From positions 14,469,001 through 14,533,000 of the forward strand of contig NC_069375.1 in NCBI RefSeq assembly GCF_021730395.1: DNA of 64,000 nt, given 5' to 3'. Positions 12,707 to 24,604 of this stretch are shown one piece after another. Below the pieces are notes generated by a model that saw nothing but the letters and a program-made list of their open reading frames with translations, did not search any database and had not been told where the DNA came from. Source of the DNA: Mercenaria mercenaria (lineage: Eukaryota > Mollusca > Bivalvia > Venerida > Veneridae). The position numbers and the translations under genes are program-made. Position 1 is the stretch's first letter; the number at the start of each line of letters is the position of its first letter.

Positions 12707-13125
12707 GTTATTATTACTATTATCACTATATTAATATGTCTTTTGCCCCACACAATGCACTGTTGTTTTTTTTGGCACCTGCCGAGTGTCAAACTAGGTA
12801 GAACAGATTGGATGAACAACTTTACCATTGTATGGTGCAAAAAAGGGGGGCAACTTCATTCCCAAATGTTTTAGTGCAACAGACATGGAAAACCTTAAGA
12901 GTTGTATGGGGCCAGAAACTGGAAAACTCTACTTATTATTATCGTTATTATTTCTATTATTATTATTATTATTAATATCATTATCATCATCATCATCATT
13001 TATTATTACTAATACCACTACATTAATATGTCTTTTGCCACACACAATATAGAAAGTCTACATCACTGTTTTTTTTTCACCTGCCAAGTGTCAGGCAAGG
13101 TAGAACAGATTGTATGAACAACTTG
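12600..13125 (+). repeat. Tandem block with trinucleotide microsatellites
   Basis: Three imperfect copies of a unit containing GGCACCTGCC-x-AGTGTCA and GTAGAACAGATTGGATGAAC are separated by (ATC)n at about 12676-12707 and TTATTATTA/ATCATC runs at 12930-13005. AATATGTCTTTTGCC precedes the later two copies. The open frames across it are repeat translations. Confidence 0.65.
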
Positions 13126-13249
13126 CATTTAAATAACTTCACTGAAATCGTCTACCAAAAGTTCAAAATAATTTGATTTGCCAAAAGGCATTGCCGACAT
13201 CATATGACATAACGGTCATAGTTATCACACCATTATTACAATGTTTCAT

Positions 13250-13780
13250 GAATTATACTCACCTTTTACCTATAATGTCATGTTGATTTTGTTGCACTTT
13301 TACTATATCTTTGTAGTTACTTAATGAGTTTGATTCAAATAAATCTTCCACATTATCTTCCTTATCATAAGGTTCAAGGTCAATAAATCTGGTGCAAATG
13401 TTTAATGATTTATGTCCCGTTTTTACTTAAAATCTAAGTTTAATTTTGATGTGTTTTCACCATATCTCTGTTGTTACTGAATGGATTTGATTCAAACTTG
13501 ATTGTTCCACATCATCACCCACATTATTATGGCACGATGTCCATAACGCAGGCATCAGTATGTTATGAAATCTGCCCCCTTTTACTAAGATTATCAGGTT
13601 CAAGTCGTGATGCACTTTTGCTCTATCTCTGTATTAGATAAACTTGATTTAAACTTCAACAGTAGTTCCACATTATTAGGATCATGATATGACATATGGT
13701 GTAGAAATGTTCCATGAATTATGTCCCTTTTATACTTATTTGATATGTTATACACTCCATCTCTATCTTTATTATTACTG
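13250..13780 (+). repeat. Decayed pearl-core units
   Basis: About four degenerate units carry TTGATTCAAAC, CATATCTCTGT, TTCATGAATTAT and CACATTAT, matching the core of the elements at 38539-39965 and 60377-61673. No element ends are visible. Confidence 0.55.
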
Positions 13781-13925
13781 AGTCGTAGTATTTTTTTTTT
13801 CATTGCGACTTCCAAATAAAATTTTTTCTAGTGCATGCACAGTCGTATTATATAATAAATCTGATGGAATACAGAAGAATTCAAATGTTTACATTGGACG
13901 TTTATTTAAAGAGGCAAGTTTCAAG

Positions 13926-14053
13926 TCAGTCGGTACTTCTACAACGACATTCTGGCCCTCCAAAGTGACCATGGTACGGACACGTATGATAAACTTTACC
14001 GCAGATTTTTAAATGTTGTCCATCACGAAGAGGAGTCAAAATACAGGATGCCG
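13926..14053 (-). CDS. Possible terminal exon of a small cysteine-rich peptide
   Basis: On the minus strand a strong acceptor (TTTTCCTCTGTCTTTAG) precedes a 128-bp open frame, entered in phase 1. It encodes 41 residues beginning ASCILTPLRDG and including CGKVYHTCPYHG and PECRCRSTD-stop. Cysteine spacing is C-x12-C-x6-C-x11-C-x-C. An AATAAA signal (13906-13901) lies about 20 bases past the stop. Acceptor, stop and polyA signal together suggest a real last exon of a secreted Cys-rich peptide. Five cysteines is an odd number, so a further one may sit upstream. I found no convincing upstream exon and know no matching family. A chance open frame remains possible. Confidence 0.35.
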
Positions 14054-16400
14054 CTAAAGACAGAGGAAAATTTGCTATAAAAGCGTTCATTCTGTCTGTT
14101 TGTTTCGCCTTTAAGAGCCGGAAAGTCATGAAATTATTTGTAGTATGCATTGTTTATACCAACGTAGGTCGATTTTCAATGCCGAGCACATCTGTCTTAA
14201 CAGGGACAATTATATATCTATTAATCTCTGACAGTTCCACACAAAATTAAATCATATTTTGTGGAGTCGGTATACGTCGAAATATTTAGATATAGGTCTA
14301 TGGGGAAATTATAGGTGGTCGCTAACCTATACAAGAACTATATACTATAATAAATGTCCTTGCGACAAGGTATCACAGCTAGTGTGTATAGTCATTCAAC
14401 GGTAGTAAAGTGTGTTGGAATGCATTTTTGTGCAACACACCGCGTGATGTTTAGATTTATGAAAAGGATTAAGCCTATTATATAGGCAGCTGTTGCCATT
14501 TTGTCCATTATTTTGAAGCAAAATGGCTTAATATTCTTCTTAAATGTCAAGATATGTGATTTGATATATGGAATCCGTTCTAATTACCTTCAGAAGAATA
14601 ATATGTCAACATCTGTCGCTGAGCGCGAGTGTCTATGAGAAAATACTATACATAAACTTATTTGTAGTAAATTAAATGAAGTAATGATAATGTATTTCTT
14701 GTTTCTAGCTTTCTACGCTGAATCAGGTTGAACTGGTACTCATGACTTTCTGCTCCCAACATTAGTTTTTTTTTGTATGTTTTCATGTCATAATAAACAT
14801 TCTCTAGCCATTACCTTTACCCCACCACTATGTGTGAAGGGTATACAAGTGTAGGATTTTGCAATTCTCTGTGGCTGTACGTGTAGCCGCCGTGTTGACT
14901 ATCCGCCGTGATTTGACCGTTGTTTCTCCTATTTGAAATTCTTCACATACTAGTATACAGTCACCAAATTTCCCACAACCTTCGATTTAAATGCTTCTTC
15001 AAAATATTCAAAATTTGCCGATGATGAAAAAATGTAGTTCTCATGTTTTCAACCAACGGAAGTAGATTGAGTCTGGCTTGGGAATGAAAATGCGTGCGCA
15101 TGCCGGAAACTTTGTTCTTTCTCCCACTATCGTGGTTTTGTCGTTTTTCATTGCGTTGGGGTGTAGCACTTTTCAACAGACTACCTCATTAAATCGTTCG
15201 ATTGCGTTTTATGCTCCCCGGGGATCATCTTGCATGCTGTTTGATCCACAAAATCTGCCAGTCTTTTTCGTAAATTTTACAAAGAAAACCAATTTCTTTC
15301 ATTTTAACTAAAATATCTTAAAAGTTTCGTAAAATATGATGCCGTCGATACTTTCAGAATGTATTCAGATGATAGGAAAATTGAGGAAACCTGCGTGTTT
15401 CATGACACGTGAACATCGTGTAGAATTTTTACCATCTTTGATTAGGGTCTGAAACATTTTATTTGACAAATATTCGTTGTTTAAAGAAATCACTTACAGA
15501 AAAAATGTACTTAAGGTTAAAACTTGCATTGCTTTTTATTCACCTCTTACAGTCAATGACCTTTATTTCTTGAAAACTATACTGTAATACTCTAACTAAA
15601 TACTGAATAGTGCTTCTCGAAAGATATGCATATTTAGATAAGACATCCCTTCGTTTAGTATTTACTTGCAAGTTTCTAGTGTTACTCATTATATTATACA
15701 GTGATCAATTTGCAAGTATTATAAAACCACATTTCCTTATCTGACGACATCATGTATTCAAACACTGCAATCCGCGTCAGTGTTTTCTATATATTTCAGT
15801 AAGTATCGTGATACTGAGCTCATTGATTCTTTTAGAGGGAGTGGGGGCTGGACAGGTTCAAGTTATAAAATAAGGTTTGTTCAAACATCAGTACAATCAA
15901 ACTTAAATATGTTGTACGGCTTTCTATTAACAAAAGCTAAATATAATAACAAATTTATTTTTTCGGAAAACAAAAGCATGCATTTGTACATATAAATAAA
16001 TAAGTTCATTATGTGAATCATATACTATAATATATTACGTACAATCATATAGATCTATTCCCGCAAAGGGAAGCGTCGTTAGTATCTAAAAACATTCAAT
16101 GTATGTCTAATTCTACGAGAAATGTTTAATGTGAAGCATAGCTACACTAGTTATAATTTACACAATGTGAGACATTATGTCCAACCCGTTTGTAAAATGC
16201 TTTAAAACAAGATACGTTCGCAGAGTTTAGCAATACTGCTGTATTCCTTATAGAAGACGTCTCTGGTCACGACATCCAATGGAAGAATAGCAGATATATT
16301 TCTGAGACAATAGAAATTAATGGAAATGCGACAAGGACAAACATGTTTACTTATGCATATAACAAGCGGTGTCATCTTTTTTATTTAATACAATATAATA
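14054..16400. other. Intergenic, no gene established
   Basis: Only short open frames, none with a family signature. Upstream exons of the candidate at 13926-14053 would lie here or further right, but I could not identify any. Confidence 0.35.
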
Positions 16401-16404
16401 GGTA

Positions 16405-16690
16405 TGAACTTAAATTTTCTTGAAGAATATTGTCAGTGCTGAATGAAAATCAATCATGCTTGATGTAAGAAAAATATTTTCAGTCAAAAACACAAACTGT
16501 AAAATCAGCTAAACATGAGACCTCGAATAGAAGTAGCGATGTACGGCCTAAGTCTCCATGTCAAATTCTGTCATGCTATCATTTCATTATGAAAATGCTG
16601 CCTAAAGGACAATACGGAAAATATCTCTACAGAGCAAAAATACTAAGAACTGTTTGAATCAGCCATTCTGCGACTACCCTTTTTCGCGCC
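16405..16690 (+). repeat. Dispersed repeat R2, copy 2
   Basis: Direct-orientation relative of 12035-12375 (AAATTTTCTTGAAGAATATT, CACAAACTGTAAAATCAGCT, CTCTACAGAGCAAAAA). Together the two copies bracket the intergenic stretch between the peptide genes. Confidence 0.65.
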
Positions 16691-16844
16691 ATTTTCCTGT
16701 ATACCAGTACACAACGTTTATTTCCTGTTTCTATATACTTTATTTAGGAAAGCTAAAACATCTTAAATGTATTTGAGGCATAGACTTGTTTGTTCATATT
16801 ACAGTATAAGGTAACAACTGAAAGTTAACCAGTATTGAAGTTGC

Positions 16845-16960
16845 TCTTATTATAGCACAAGCTTGCACATTTACGTAGCACGAGCTTGCACGTGAAGTCA
16901 ACTGATATTATAGCACGCGTTTGCACGGGAAAGTTAGCCGATATTACAACACAAGCTTGT
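16845..16960 (-). repeat. Short tandem repeat running into the end of peptide gene 2
   Basis: Read on the minus strand, four imperfect units of about 23-36 bp start with AAGCTTGTG, AAACGCGTG, AAGCTCGTG and AAGCTTGTG. Most continue with a TATAATAT-like core and GTTAACTT. The first unit contains the last codons (SLCCNIG) and the stop of peptide gene 2; the others are 3' UTR. Confidence 0.65.
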
Positions 16961-19152
16961 TATGCCAGGGTCTTCTACGCCGTCTTTTGCTGCTCTGTGA
17001 AGACTGTGAAACACACTTTCCAACTGATTCACCGACATTCCTCTCAGCTCTGAAATCTTTTGTTCAAGGATGCGATTATCTACGCGAACGTCTGGTGTTG
17101 TGTGGTCCCCAGAATGCGGCAAAGGCGTTGGTGGATCTGGCGGCACTGCTGAACTAGCTGTAGTGGATCCGTCCTTATTTGAAGAATTATCCTCCTTCAA
17201 ATGTTTTAAATAACTATCATAATGTAAAAACTGCTCTAATAATTCCATGTTCAGATTTATAAGGTATTCTTTTTCGTAGTCCTCAAAAGATGTTTCATTA
17301 CTTTGGGTTTTATTGATAAGTATTTCAGGTGTTTCGTTAGAGTCTTGAATATGCCTTTTGTCACGAACTTCGAGTTCTAACTGACCCTCTTGGATCTCCG
17401 TGCGTGGCACCATGACAGTCTCACCTGAAAAAATAATAATATACCAATTAAACTATGGGATTCATCAAGAATATATATACAGAGCAAATTATGGAACGAT
17501 AATGATGACAACCATACAATGGATAATATACTTTCTTTCAACATTATATTCGAATTGATGTTTCTAAATGTATACTTTCATCCGAATTAGACCCTATCAT
17601 TTGAAGAATTTATATATTGGATGAAAATGCAGACTTTCCTAAATCAACTTTCACCGAGTGAAAATGTTTCACGTGTGGTGTGGTCACGATTCAAAAGAAT
17701 TATCTTTTGGTTACGAAAAAAGATTATTTAATGGCCTGATTTTTCAATTCTCAAATGACACCAGTGAAAATATATATTTGATTGTTCTCTCTTTTCTCTA
17801 ACTCGTTATGAAAAATATTAAAAAATGTCACTGTGAAATTGCCATGTATATTTCACCAACATATTCCATTGTAATAAAGTGATTGTGTCTGATCATCATA
17901 AATGGAAATTATCCTCATTGTGACCGCTCCCTGAAGGGAACCAACAGCTGATGTCTGACTTTTTAGACAGGAAATAGCGTGTGAGAACTGTCAGATGTTC
18001 GAAGGGCCAGTAGCAAATGTTCAATCAAAACTTTTCACAATTTATTATTTCGTACTTATTTTTTGATGTATTCACAAAGATCAGTTTGTTAGATATTCTA
18101 TACATTCTATTGCCTTTGTAAATTAATGCCGAGGGTTCTAATCTTGACGAAGTTCTTTACGAAGAAACTCTTCTAGTTTTAATCTTCGTATGTAGTTTTC
18201 CAAAGCTATTTTCACACTCAGTGGTTGACTTATGATTCCAAAATTTTAAAGTTTGTTTTCATTTAAAATGTGCTTACTCTCTATACATTATTTACTACAG
18301 TGCCATATTGGACTTGTATAGCTTTAACAGTAATTTTTTACGTCCAACGATGTTCAGAGTTTCTTTTTTTATAGCATATGTATATCGGATCACTGCGACA
18401 TGCATTAAATGCACAAACAATGTAAAGTAACGTTTAATTGTACTTGCATAGGCTTTTGAAACAGTAAAATAAAATAAAATAGCTACAATTATTTAAACAT
18501 TTTAGACAGCTATAGTTTTCAGTGAAATATAGGTGCAGAGACCATAACCTTCAGTAAATGCAACGGATTAAATAAATGCGTATGTAACCATAGAAAAGTG
18601 CTGCTCATGTAAAAATTATTCTACATGTATCTGAAAATTTGTTTTACGTTAGAATTAATAATTTAGTACATTTATCTCTAATGTAAAAACGTGTATTTGT
18701 ATTGTTACTGACGTTACTGACGGAGATATTTTCGTTATACTTTAATTTCACTTTGTACTTACGAGCATATCTGATCACATACTATTGCAAAGGCAATATA
18801 GCTTTTAGTTTGAATATAACAGAACAATGAATGTTTACATGAAATTGCTTTCATAGCATTTGCTTATTAAAACATATTACTTTTATGTTGCACATCTAAT
18901 AGAGACTATTAAATTTTCTCTGTCTTAATTTTTAAACAAAGACTAGAGTATTATTTGACATGACATGAAGAATTGAATAAAATCCTATGCAAACGTGTAC
19001 AAAGTTATTTCAAAATACTCACGAGATATCAAAGGGTTCAAGTCGTGGTCGGCATTATCCGCCAACGGCATCGCTTTTATTTCCGACGTGATTCCCATCA
19101 TGACGGTCAACAATATCCAGTGATACAGGGACACGGTTGTCATTTTGTTCAT
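16934..19152 (-). CDS. Secreted prohormone-like protein, peptide gene 2
   Basis: Two exons, 19152-19023 and 17424-16934, join by a phase-1 GTGAGT...TTTTTTCAG intron into 206 residues. The ATG at 19152 gives a clear signal peptide (MNKMTTVSLYHWILLTVMMG) cleaved about residue 26. Then come possible basic cleavage sites (ISRE, DKRH), two NxT/NxS sequons, an FEDYEKEYLINL...LLEQFLHYDSY helix-like block, a Pro-rich linker and the C-terminal ILEQKISELRGMSVNQLESV...GITSLCCNIG-stop. The paralogue at 9863-11386 shares the block, the tail and the intron phase. AATAAA lies at 16744-16739. The two genes point at each other. Function unknown; a secreted peptide precursor is the simplest reading. A final Gly could be amidated if CC-x-I is a released peptide end. 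Confidence 0.75.
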
Positions 19153-20400
19153 TTATGATACTTTATTTTTCTGCCTATTTTTTAACCAAATGTAAAAATC
19201 AGTATTTTCCGCAAGCATAGAAGAACCGTTTTTTGTTCTCAACTGAACGATTTCTCAAAAACACTCGTGTGAAGATTCAAACGTCTACATCTTTATAATC
19301 TTCAATGCATAAGGATGAAATTCCAGCCGGCAATGAAATTATTTTTTAAAATTAATCAGTTCAAAACACCGCATTCAAATTTTGATCCAGTTTTTGAACG
19401 CAATTTGTAGAAAATATAAGAATTTAAACTTAAAATTAAAATTTTAATTTTACTGATAGCATTTGACAGTTTATCCCTGACAATGACACGACTTTGTGAC
19501 GGTAATAGAGAACCGAGGTCTAGTTTAATACCTTTACAACTGACGGGTCAGTTCCGTACAGTGACAGTTAAGACGTAAGTGCAATGCGTACGTTATAAAC
19601 ATCTAAATTGAGACAGTCTTAACGCCCAAAGTATGTACTAGGCTTTCCTGTGATGCAACCATTGTTTATACCGATTTCATGCTGACTTTCTCCGTGTATA
19701 CGCAGATTTGTTTGGGTTTTCTTCTAGATTAAGAAACAATAACACTGATTAGCGGGCGGTAGACGTAGGTTTAGAGTTAAGCGGTCACGAGTTTACAACT
19801 GCCATATCTTAAAAGTGACATAACTTCTCAAACACATTTGACAAGGAAATGACTAGTACATCCGTTGTCGCACATTGGGGTGATATACTATGAAACTATG
19901 AAATTTATGTCTATTTTTAGTTTTTTTATACTATATTTAGAATGCAGTATTCTCTCTTGAAAGAATTAAGACCTTTTTGAAACATTACCCTGAGCCACGA
20001 CTGCCGTAAACCAGTCTACAAAACCTAAATATTGTGAAAAGCCAATGCATTATTTCGAAGCTACAAAACACAACACCCTCCCTAAAATTTGTTTTGTTTG
20101 CGTTTGTTGTTTTCACTGTCTATTAACTAAACTATATTAGTTAAAACAGATTGCTATTTCCTACATATATTTGTTAATCTTGTTTATCTAAATATATGAT
20201 TTTGAGAAAGAATCACGATGTAGTCGCCGCATTATATTTTATCTGCAAGTAACACGGCATGTTATTTTAACTTCAATTAAATTTTAGGGTAATAGCCTCA
20301 CTATAGTCTCAAATATGCAAAACATATGTTTTCTCCACCGTACCTCACCCACTCCCATCCTCCCACACTCCAAACACTCCCAGTTCCTTTAACCAAGGTA
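19153..20400. other. Upstream flank of peptide gene 2
   Basis: No gene seen. It must contain the promoter of the gene starting at 19152. It is AT-rich and no repeat ends were recognised. Confidence 0.35.
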
Positions 20401-20404
20401 ACTG

Positions 20405-20990
20405 ACTGTTCTAAAAACAAAGAAAAATATCAAACAGGGAGTGCCACGCACCAAAAGCGCAGCCTTCTCAAAACGAACCCCCCAGCACGCAAACGCGTGC
20501 ACCACACACACACTCAAAGCTTACACATCAGGACAAAACGAACAACACACACACACACACACACACCCAAAGCCAACACATAAGGACAAGACGAGAATAA
20601 GCATACACACACGCGCGCACACAAAGTCAACACACAAGGACAAAACGAACAAACAAAGGAACACAGTGGGTCACCGCCTTGGAACGGTCAGTGGCAAAAA
20701 CACCACTGGGGTGCGCACCCAACCTCACTCTTAACCCCACCATGTTCCAAAGACATGGGACAGTGTAAATATAAGTAATCCCCTCCAGGTGAATCTCTAA
20801 CACACGTAATGGAAACAAAAAGGCATGGCATGTAAAACACAAAAATGCTCGTGTATAAATATATAAAAAGCAAACCTTAAGAACCAAAAACGTATGTACT
20901 CAATGCCTTTTCAGAAGACAGAGCAACAAGAGAAACACCCTTAAGGGCCCGACGAAACAGGCCAGAAGACAAATATCTAAGACGCTGTCC
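20405..20990 (-). mobile_element. Retroelement 3' region, solo fragment (family RT-1)
   Basis: Fossil fragment. It holds the AC-rich blocks (ACACACAC, AAGGACAAAACGAAC), GGCAGTGG-type and CACCACTGGGG motifs, and GGGCCCGACGAAACAGGCC, in the order found downstream of the RT frame in the copies at 22745-23525 and 24605-26337. It carries no coding part. The open frames across it are translations of the repeats. Confidence 0.7.
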
Positions 20991-22150
20991 CTAAATTCAA
21001 CAATTTGTTCTTCACGTTACTTTTATTGTCATGTTTGTTGTTAGTATATTTTTATATCACCCCTCCCCCTCCCCTTGTAAACGTTCCTTTTAAATAATAC
21101 GTGAATAAACAAATTAAAGATCTATTGAATTTCCAGCTGTACATATAGTTTCTGCAATCCAAGAATAATTATGTGAGCAGAAAATGAAAATCTTGAAATA
21201 TATACAATTATGCTAATAAAGTATACCATCGTACAAAGGCACCAATAGTGACCCTGTCACTATGACTTGACCTATATTGTAAATCATTATAAAAATTTAT
21301 AGTTATAGATCTAGTTATTGTCAATGATCTTATCAAAGTTGACTCGTAGGCGGAAGCAGAAACACGTATTGACCTAGTGCAATTATGACGTCATCAAAAG
21401 GTGACTTCGTACCCTAAAAACACTGGCGAAATGACTAAACGTTAGTGATTTGATTTTCGTGCAACATATGAGTACTTGGAAATAAAGATATAACAATTGT
21501 TGGCTTTAAGGTTTGGTCGTTATGAGGATTTATCGACCTTAAATGGAATAGTGATATCACTTCCTTAAACGTTGACAGATCATGATGTTGACCACACAAG
21601 AAGGCAATAATTGTATATTGTTATAAAATCAAAGTATAAATAAAGTCATTGTCATTGGTCTAGACACAATCCCGTAATCAATGATAAAAAATTCGCATTG
21701 ATTCACAGTATATAAACTAACAGAACCCCAACCGGATCTTGCGACCGGATTTCAGTGTCAGCCATTTTACGTCGAGACAGTAGAGTTATAAATTCGTGTT
21801 CATGAGGATACTGTTGAATGATAAGTAAGTTAATCTGTATGTATATTGTAACCAACAAACCTTATTGCTGATCTTTCATACGCAACATTATCAGTTTTAG
21901 CATTAAGACAATAAAATTCACGAAACTCGCCGCAGGCTAGAACGAGATCAGCACTACACACGAGAGAAAACTGGGTTTTATTAAGTTTAGATTGGTTGAA
22001 CATGGAGTTTTGAGTTTGTACCGCTGCAATTGATAAATAGCAAAAGGTATTATGGTTATTTATTATATGAATGAACGATTTTGAACATAAAAACAAGATT
22101 TAAAGACAGGGTGTAAAATAGTCCTACTGTACGTTTCTTGCCGGTGATTC
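20991..22150. other. Intergenic, with a weak promoter-like stretch
   Basis: No gene seen. At 21705-21826 a TATATAAAC box is followed by about 110 bp and then AA-GTAAGTT, a good splice donor. This could be a first exon, but I cannot connect it to any gene. Confidence 0.25.
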
Positions 22151-22154
22151 TGAA

Positions 22155-22743
22155 ATACAGAAAGTGGAAACTTCACAGGTCGCTCAACACGACAAAAACG
22201 AAAATGTTGCAGGCTCGGTTTGATATGGATAATCCGTTTTTTGGTCATTTGGTGGGTACTGTTTATGCTAGAGAGCTTCAGTTAATTAAAAATAACAATT
22301 CGGATACTGATGCTTCATTTTTAGATTTACATCTCTCTATTTATGACAATATTATACATACCAAAATTTATGACAAGAGGGATGATTTTAATTTTAGTAT
22401 TGTAAATTTTCCCCATTTGGATGGGGATCTACCTCAGGCTACATCTTATGGGGTATATATTTCTCAATTAATTCGGTTTGCCAGAGCGTGTAATCATGTC
22501 AAGCATTTCAATGAACGTAATCAATATATTACAATTAAACTTCTTCAGCAAGGCTACCGTTATTACAAATTGCGTAAATATTTTACTAAATTTTATTATC
22601 GTAATTCTGATTTAGTTTCAAAATTCAATAGTAATTTAAAGACACTTCTGCGAGAAGGTATTTCTAAACCCGTTTTTTATGGGGATGTGGTTTACAGACT
22701 GACAGACGGTTCAAAAACTATATGCCTCCCTTCGGGGGCATAA
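22155..22743 (+). mobile_element. Retroelement RT fragment (family RT-1) joined to repeat R1
   Basis: Fossil. The first 70 bp are repeat R1. From about 22225 the frame encodes the C-terminal part of a reverse transcriptase (DASFLDLHLSIYDN, YDKRDDFNFSIVNFP, SYGVYISQLIRFARAC), nearly identical to the minus-strand copy at 25726-26337. The catalytic aspartates lie in the part missing here. I do not assign the element to a named clade. Confidence 0.7.
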
Positions 22744-22744
22744 A

Positions 22745-23606
22745 AATATCAAACAGGGAATGCCACGCACCAAAAACGCAGCCTCCCCAAAACGAAACCC
22801 CCAGCACGCAGACGCGTGCACCACACACACACACACACACACACACACTCAAAGCCAACACATAAGGACAAAACGAACAACACACACGCACACAAAGCCC
22901 ACACATAAGGACAAAACGAACAAACAAAGGAACACAGTGGGGCACCGCCTTGGAACGGTCAGTGGCAAAAACACCACTGGGGAGCTTAAACCGGTTTATG
23001 GTGCGCACCTAACCTCACTCTTACCCCCACCATGTTCCAAAGACATGGGACAGTGTAAATAAAAGTAATCCCCTCCAGGTGAATCTCTTACACACGTAAT
23101 GGAAACAAAAAGGCATTGCATGTAAAACACAAAAATGCTCGTGTATAAATATATAAAAACAAACCTTAAGAACCAAAAACGTATGTACTCAATGCCTTTT
23201 CAGAAGACAGAGCAACAAGAGAAACACACTTAAGGGCCCGACGAAACAGGCCAGAAGACAAATATCAAAACAGTTCAGTCCTGGTAGGATTTAAAAACTG
23301 CTTATCATAGAGTCCTCCCCCTCTTCCGTCAGACGCAATCAAAGAGGAAAGCGTAGTGTCCAACTGTAAACGGGTTGAACACTAAACATGCGGTACGTCT
23401 CAAAACAGTTGGGTCGTAACCTCTTTTAATAAAACGTTTGATAATCTTTCCAAATACAATGGAAAATTACCATGACCCAAGATCTTACGAAGTTTGTAAA
23501 TCACATCCCCATAGTCAACACACAAGGACAAAACGAACAAACAAAGGAACACACTGGGGCACCGCCTTGGAACGGTCAGTGGCAAAAACACCACTGGGGA
23601 GCTTAA
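22745..23606 (-). mobile_element. Retroelement RT-1: end of coding part and 3' region, with an adjoining fragment
   Basis: Fossil. Reading leftward from about 23515, a frame fragment (VIYKLRKILGHGNFP) is followed by the 3' region down to 22745, ending at the TCCCTGTTTGATATTT border. A second short piece of the same 3' region (23515-23606, with AAGGACAAAACGAAC and CACCACTGGGG) abuts its right side. The copy is broken and 5'-truncated; it differs little from its neighbours, so it is young. Confidence 0.7.
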
Positions 23607-24565
23607 AACACCAGTGAAAGATGTTCACAAAGTGCTAGAAGAATCTGAGGATATTGGAAGTTCAGATGAAGATGAAAATAATATGCAACTCGCTTTCGAA
23701 AATATGAATTTACTAGAATCAACATCTTCAACGCAAACAGACCCTTGTTGTGTCCTGGGTACAGACTCATGTGAAGAATCTGATACGTTTGCAATTGAAA
23801 ATATTATTCAAAAGATCCCTGATGTTTTAGACTATCTTAAATCGGAAAATCAGATGGAAATGTACATAAAATTTACAACATTACTCGCAGAACGAAAAAT
23901 TCCCTTATCGAATATTGTTTTTTTTTTTTTGTTTTGTTATTTGCTGATGTGGTAGAATGGTTTTCCGTGGACAGTACCCGAAACATGAGATACTCAGAAG
24001 AAGTGAAACATTTTGGCGGATTGGATTAAAGCTGTTCAAAGGGAAGTTCCTCAAATTTATGTCAGGTTGGAAAAACCGAGGCCAGGAACTAAAGGGGGAT
24101 ATCAAACCAGAAGATTCTGTTATCAATTTCGCTGTGCCATCACTGACTTGTTTGGAAGAATCACATTTGGCTAAAAAACTGAAACAAAGTCGTCCAGGAT
24201 TAATAGAGGATATGATAATGCTGGTCAAGAAAGATGATATTGGTTTGAGGAAAACATTCAAGCTATGTGTTGATAGTAAAAAGATCAACATAGTAAAACA
24301 ACACAAACGGTATGGCGATATAGATTTGTGGGGTGACGAGGGACACCCAACAGTAACAGAAAGAATGGAACAATTGGATGATAATATTGGACTAATAAAG
24401 GGGCTTTCAAACACTCTTGAAAAAGCAACTGAAAGAGATGTACATGAGATATCTGATTTAAATGATGATGTAAAGAATGAGTTGATCGTTTCTGGCAAAA
24501 AGATTTTAACAGTACTCAGTTCACGACTTAAAGAGCTTAGGCAAGTATATGCCTTGATGGTATGA
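23607..24565 (+). pseudogene. Intronless broken ORF of an unfamiliar, probably element-borne protein
   Basis: Two adjoining frames (about 23614-23955 and 23957-24565) encode an acidic Ser/Glu-rich N-terminal part, a WFSV...MRYSEEVKHFWRIG block, FLKFMSGWKNRGQ, INFAVPSL, a FKLCVDSKKI strand and a charged helical C-terminus. I recall similar uncharacterised proteins in many marine invertebrate genomes, often multicopy, but no named domain. It lacks introns and lies exactly between two fragments of the RT-1 3' region, so it looks like a retrocopied or co-mobilised sequence. It is broken in about one place. Confidence 0.5.
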
Positions 24566-24604
24566 CACTGCCCTTCGATCGTTTCAACGAATCACACCTT
24601 CAGC

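Noticed and set aside
12479-13052. Frames with poly-Ser, poly-Asp or poly-Leu
   Set aside because: Translations of (ATC)n and (TTA)n microsatellites.
20326-23062. His/Thr-rich frames (THTHTH) as secreted or metal-binding proteins
   Set aside because: They are translations of AC dinucleotide runs in the retroelement 3' region.
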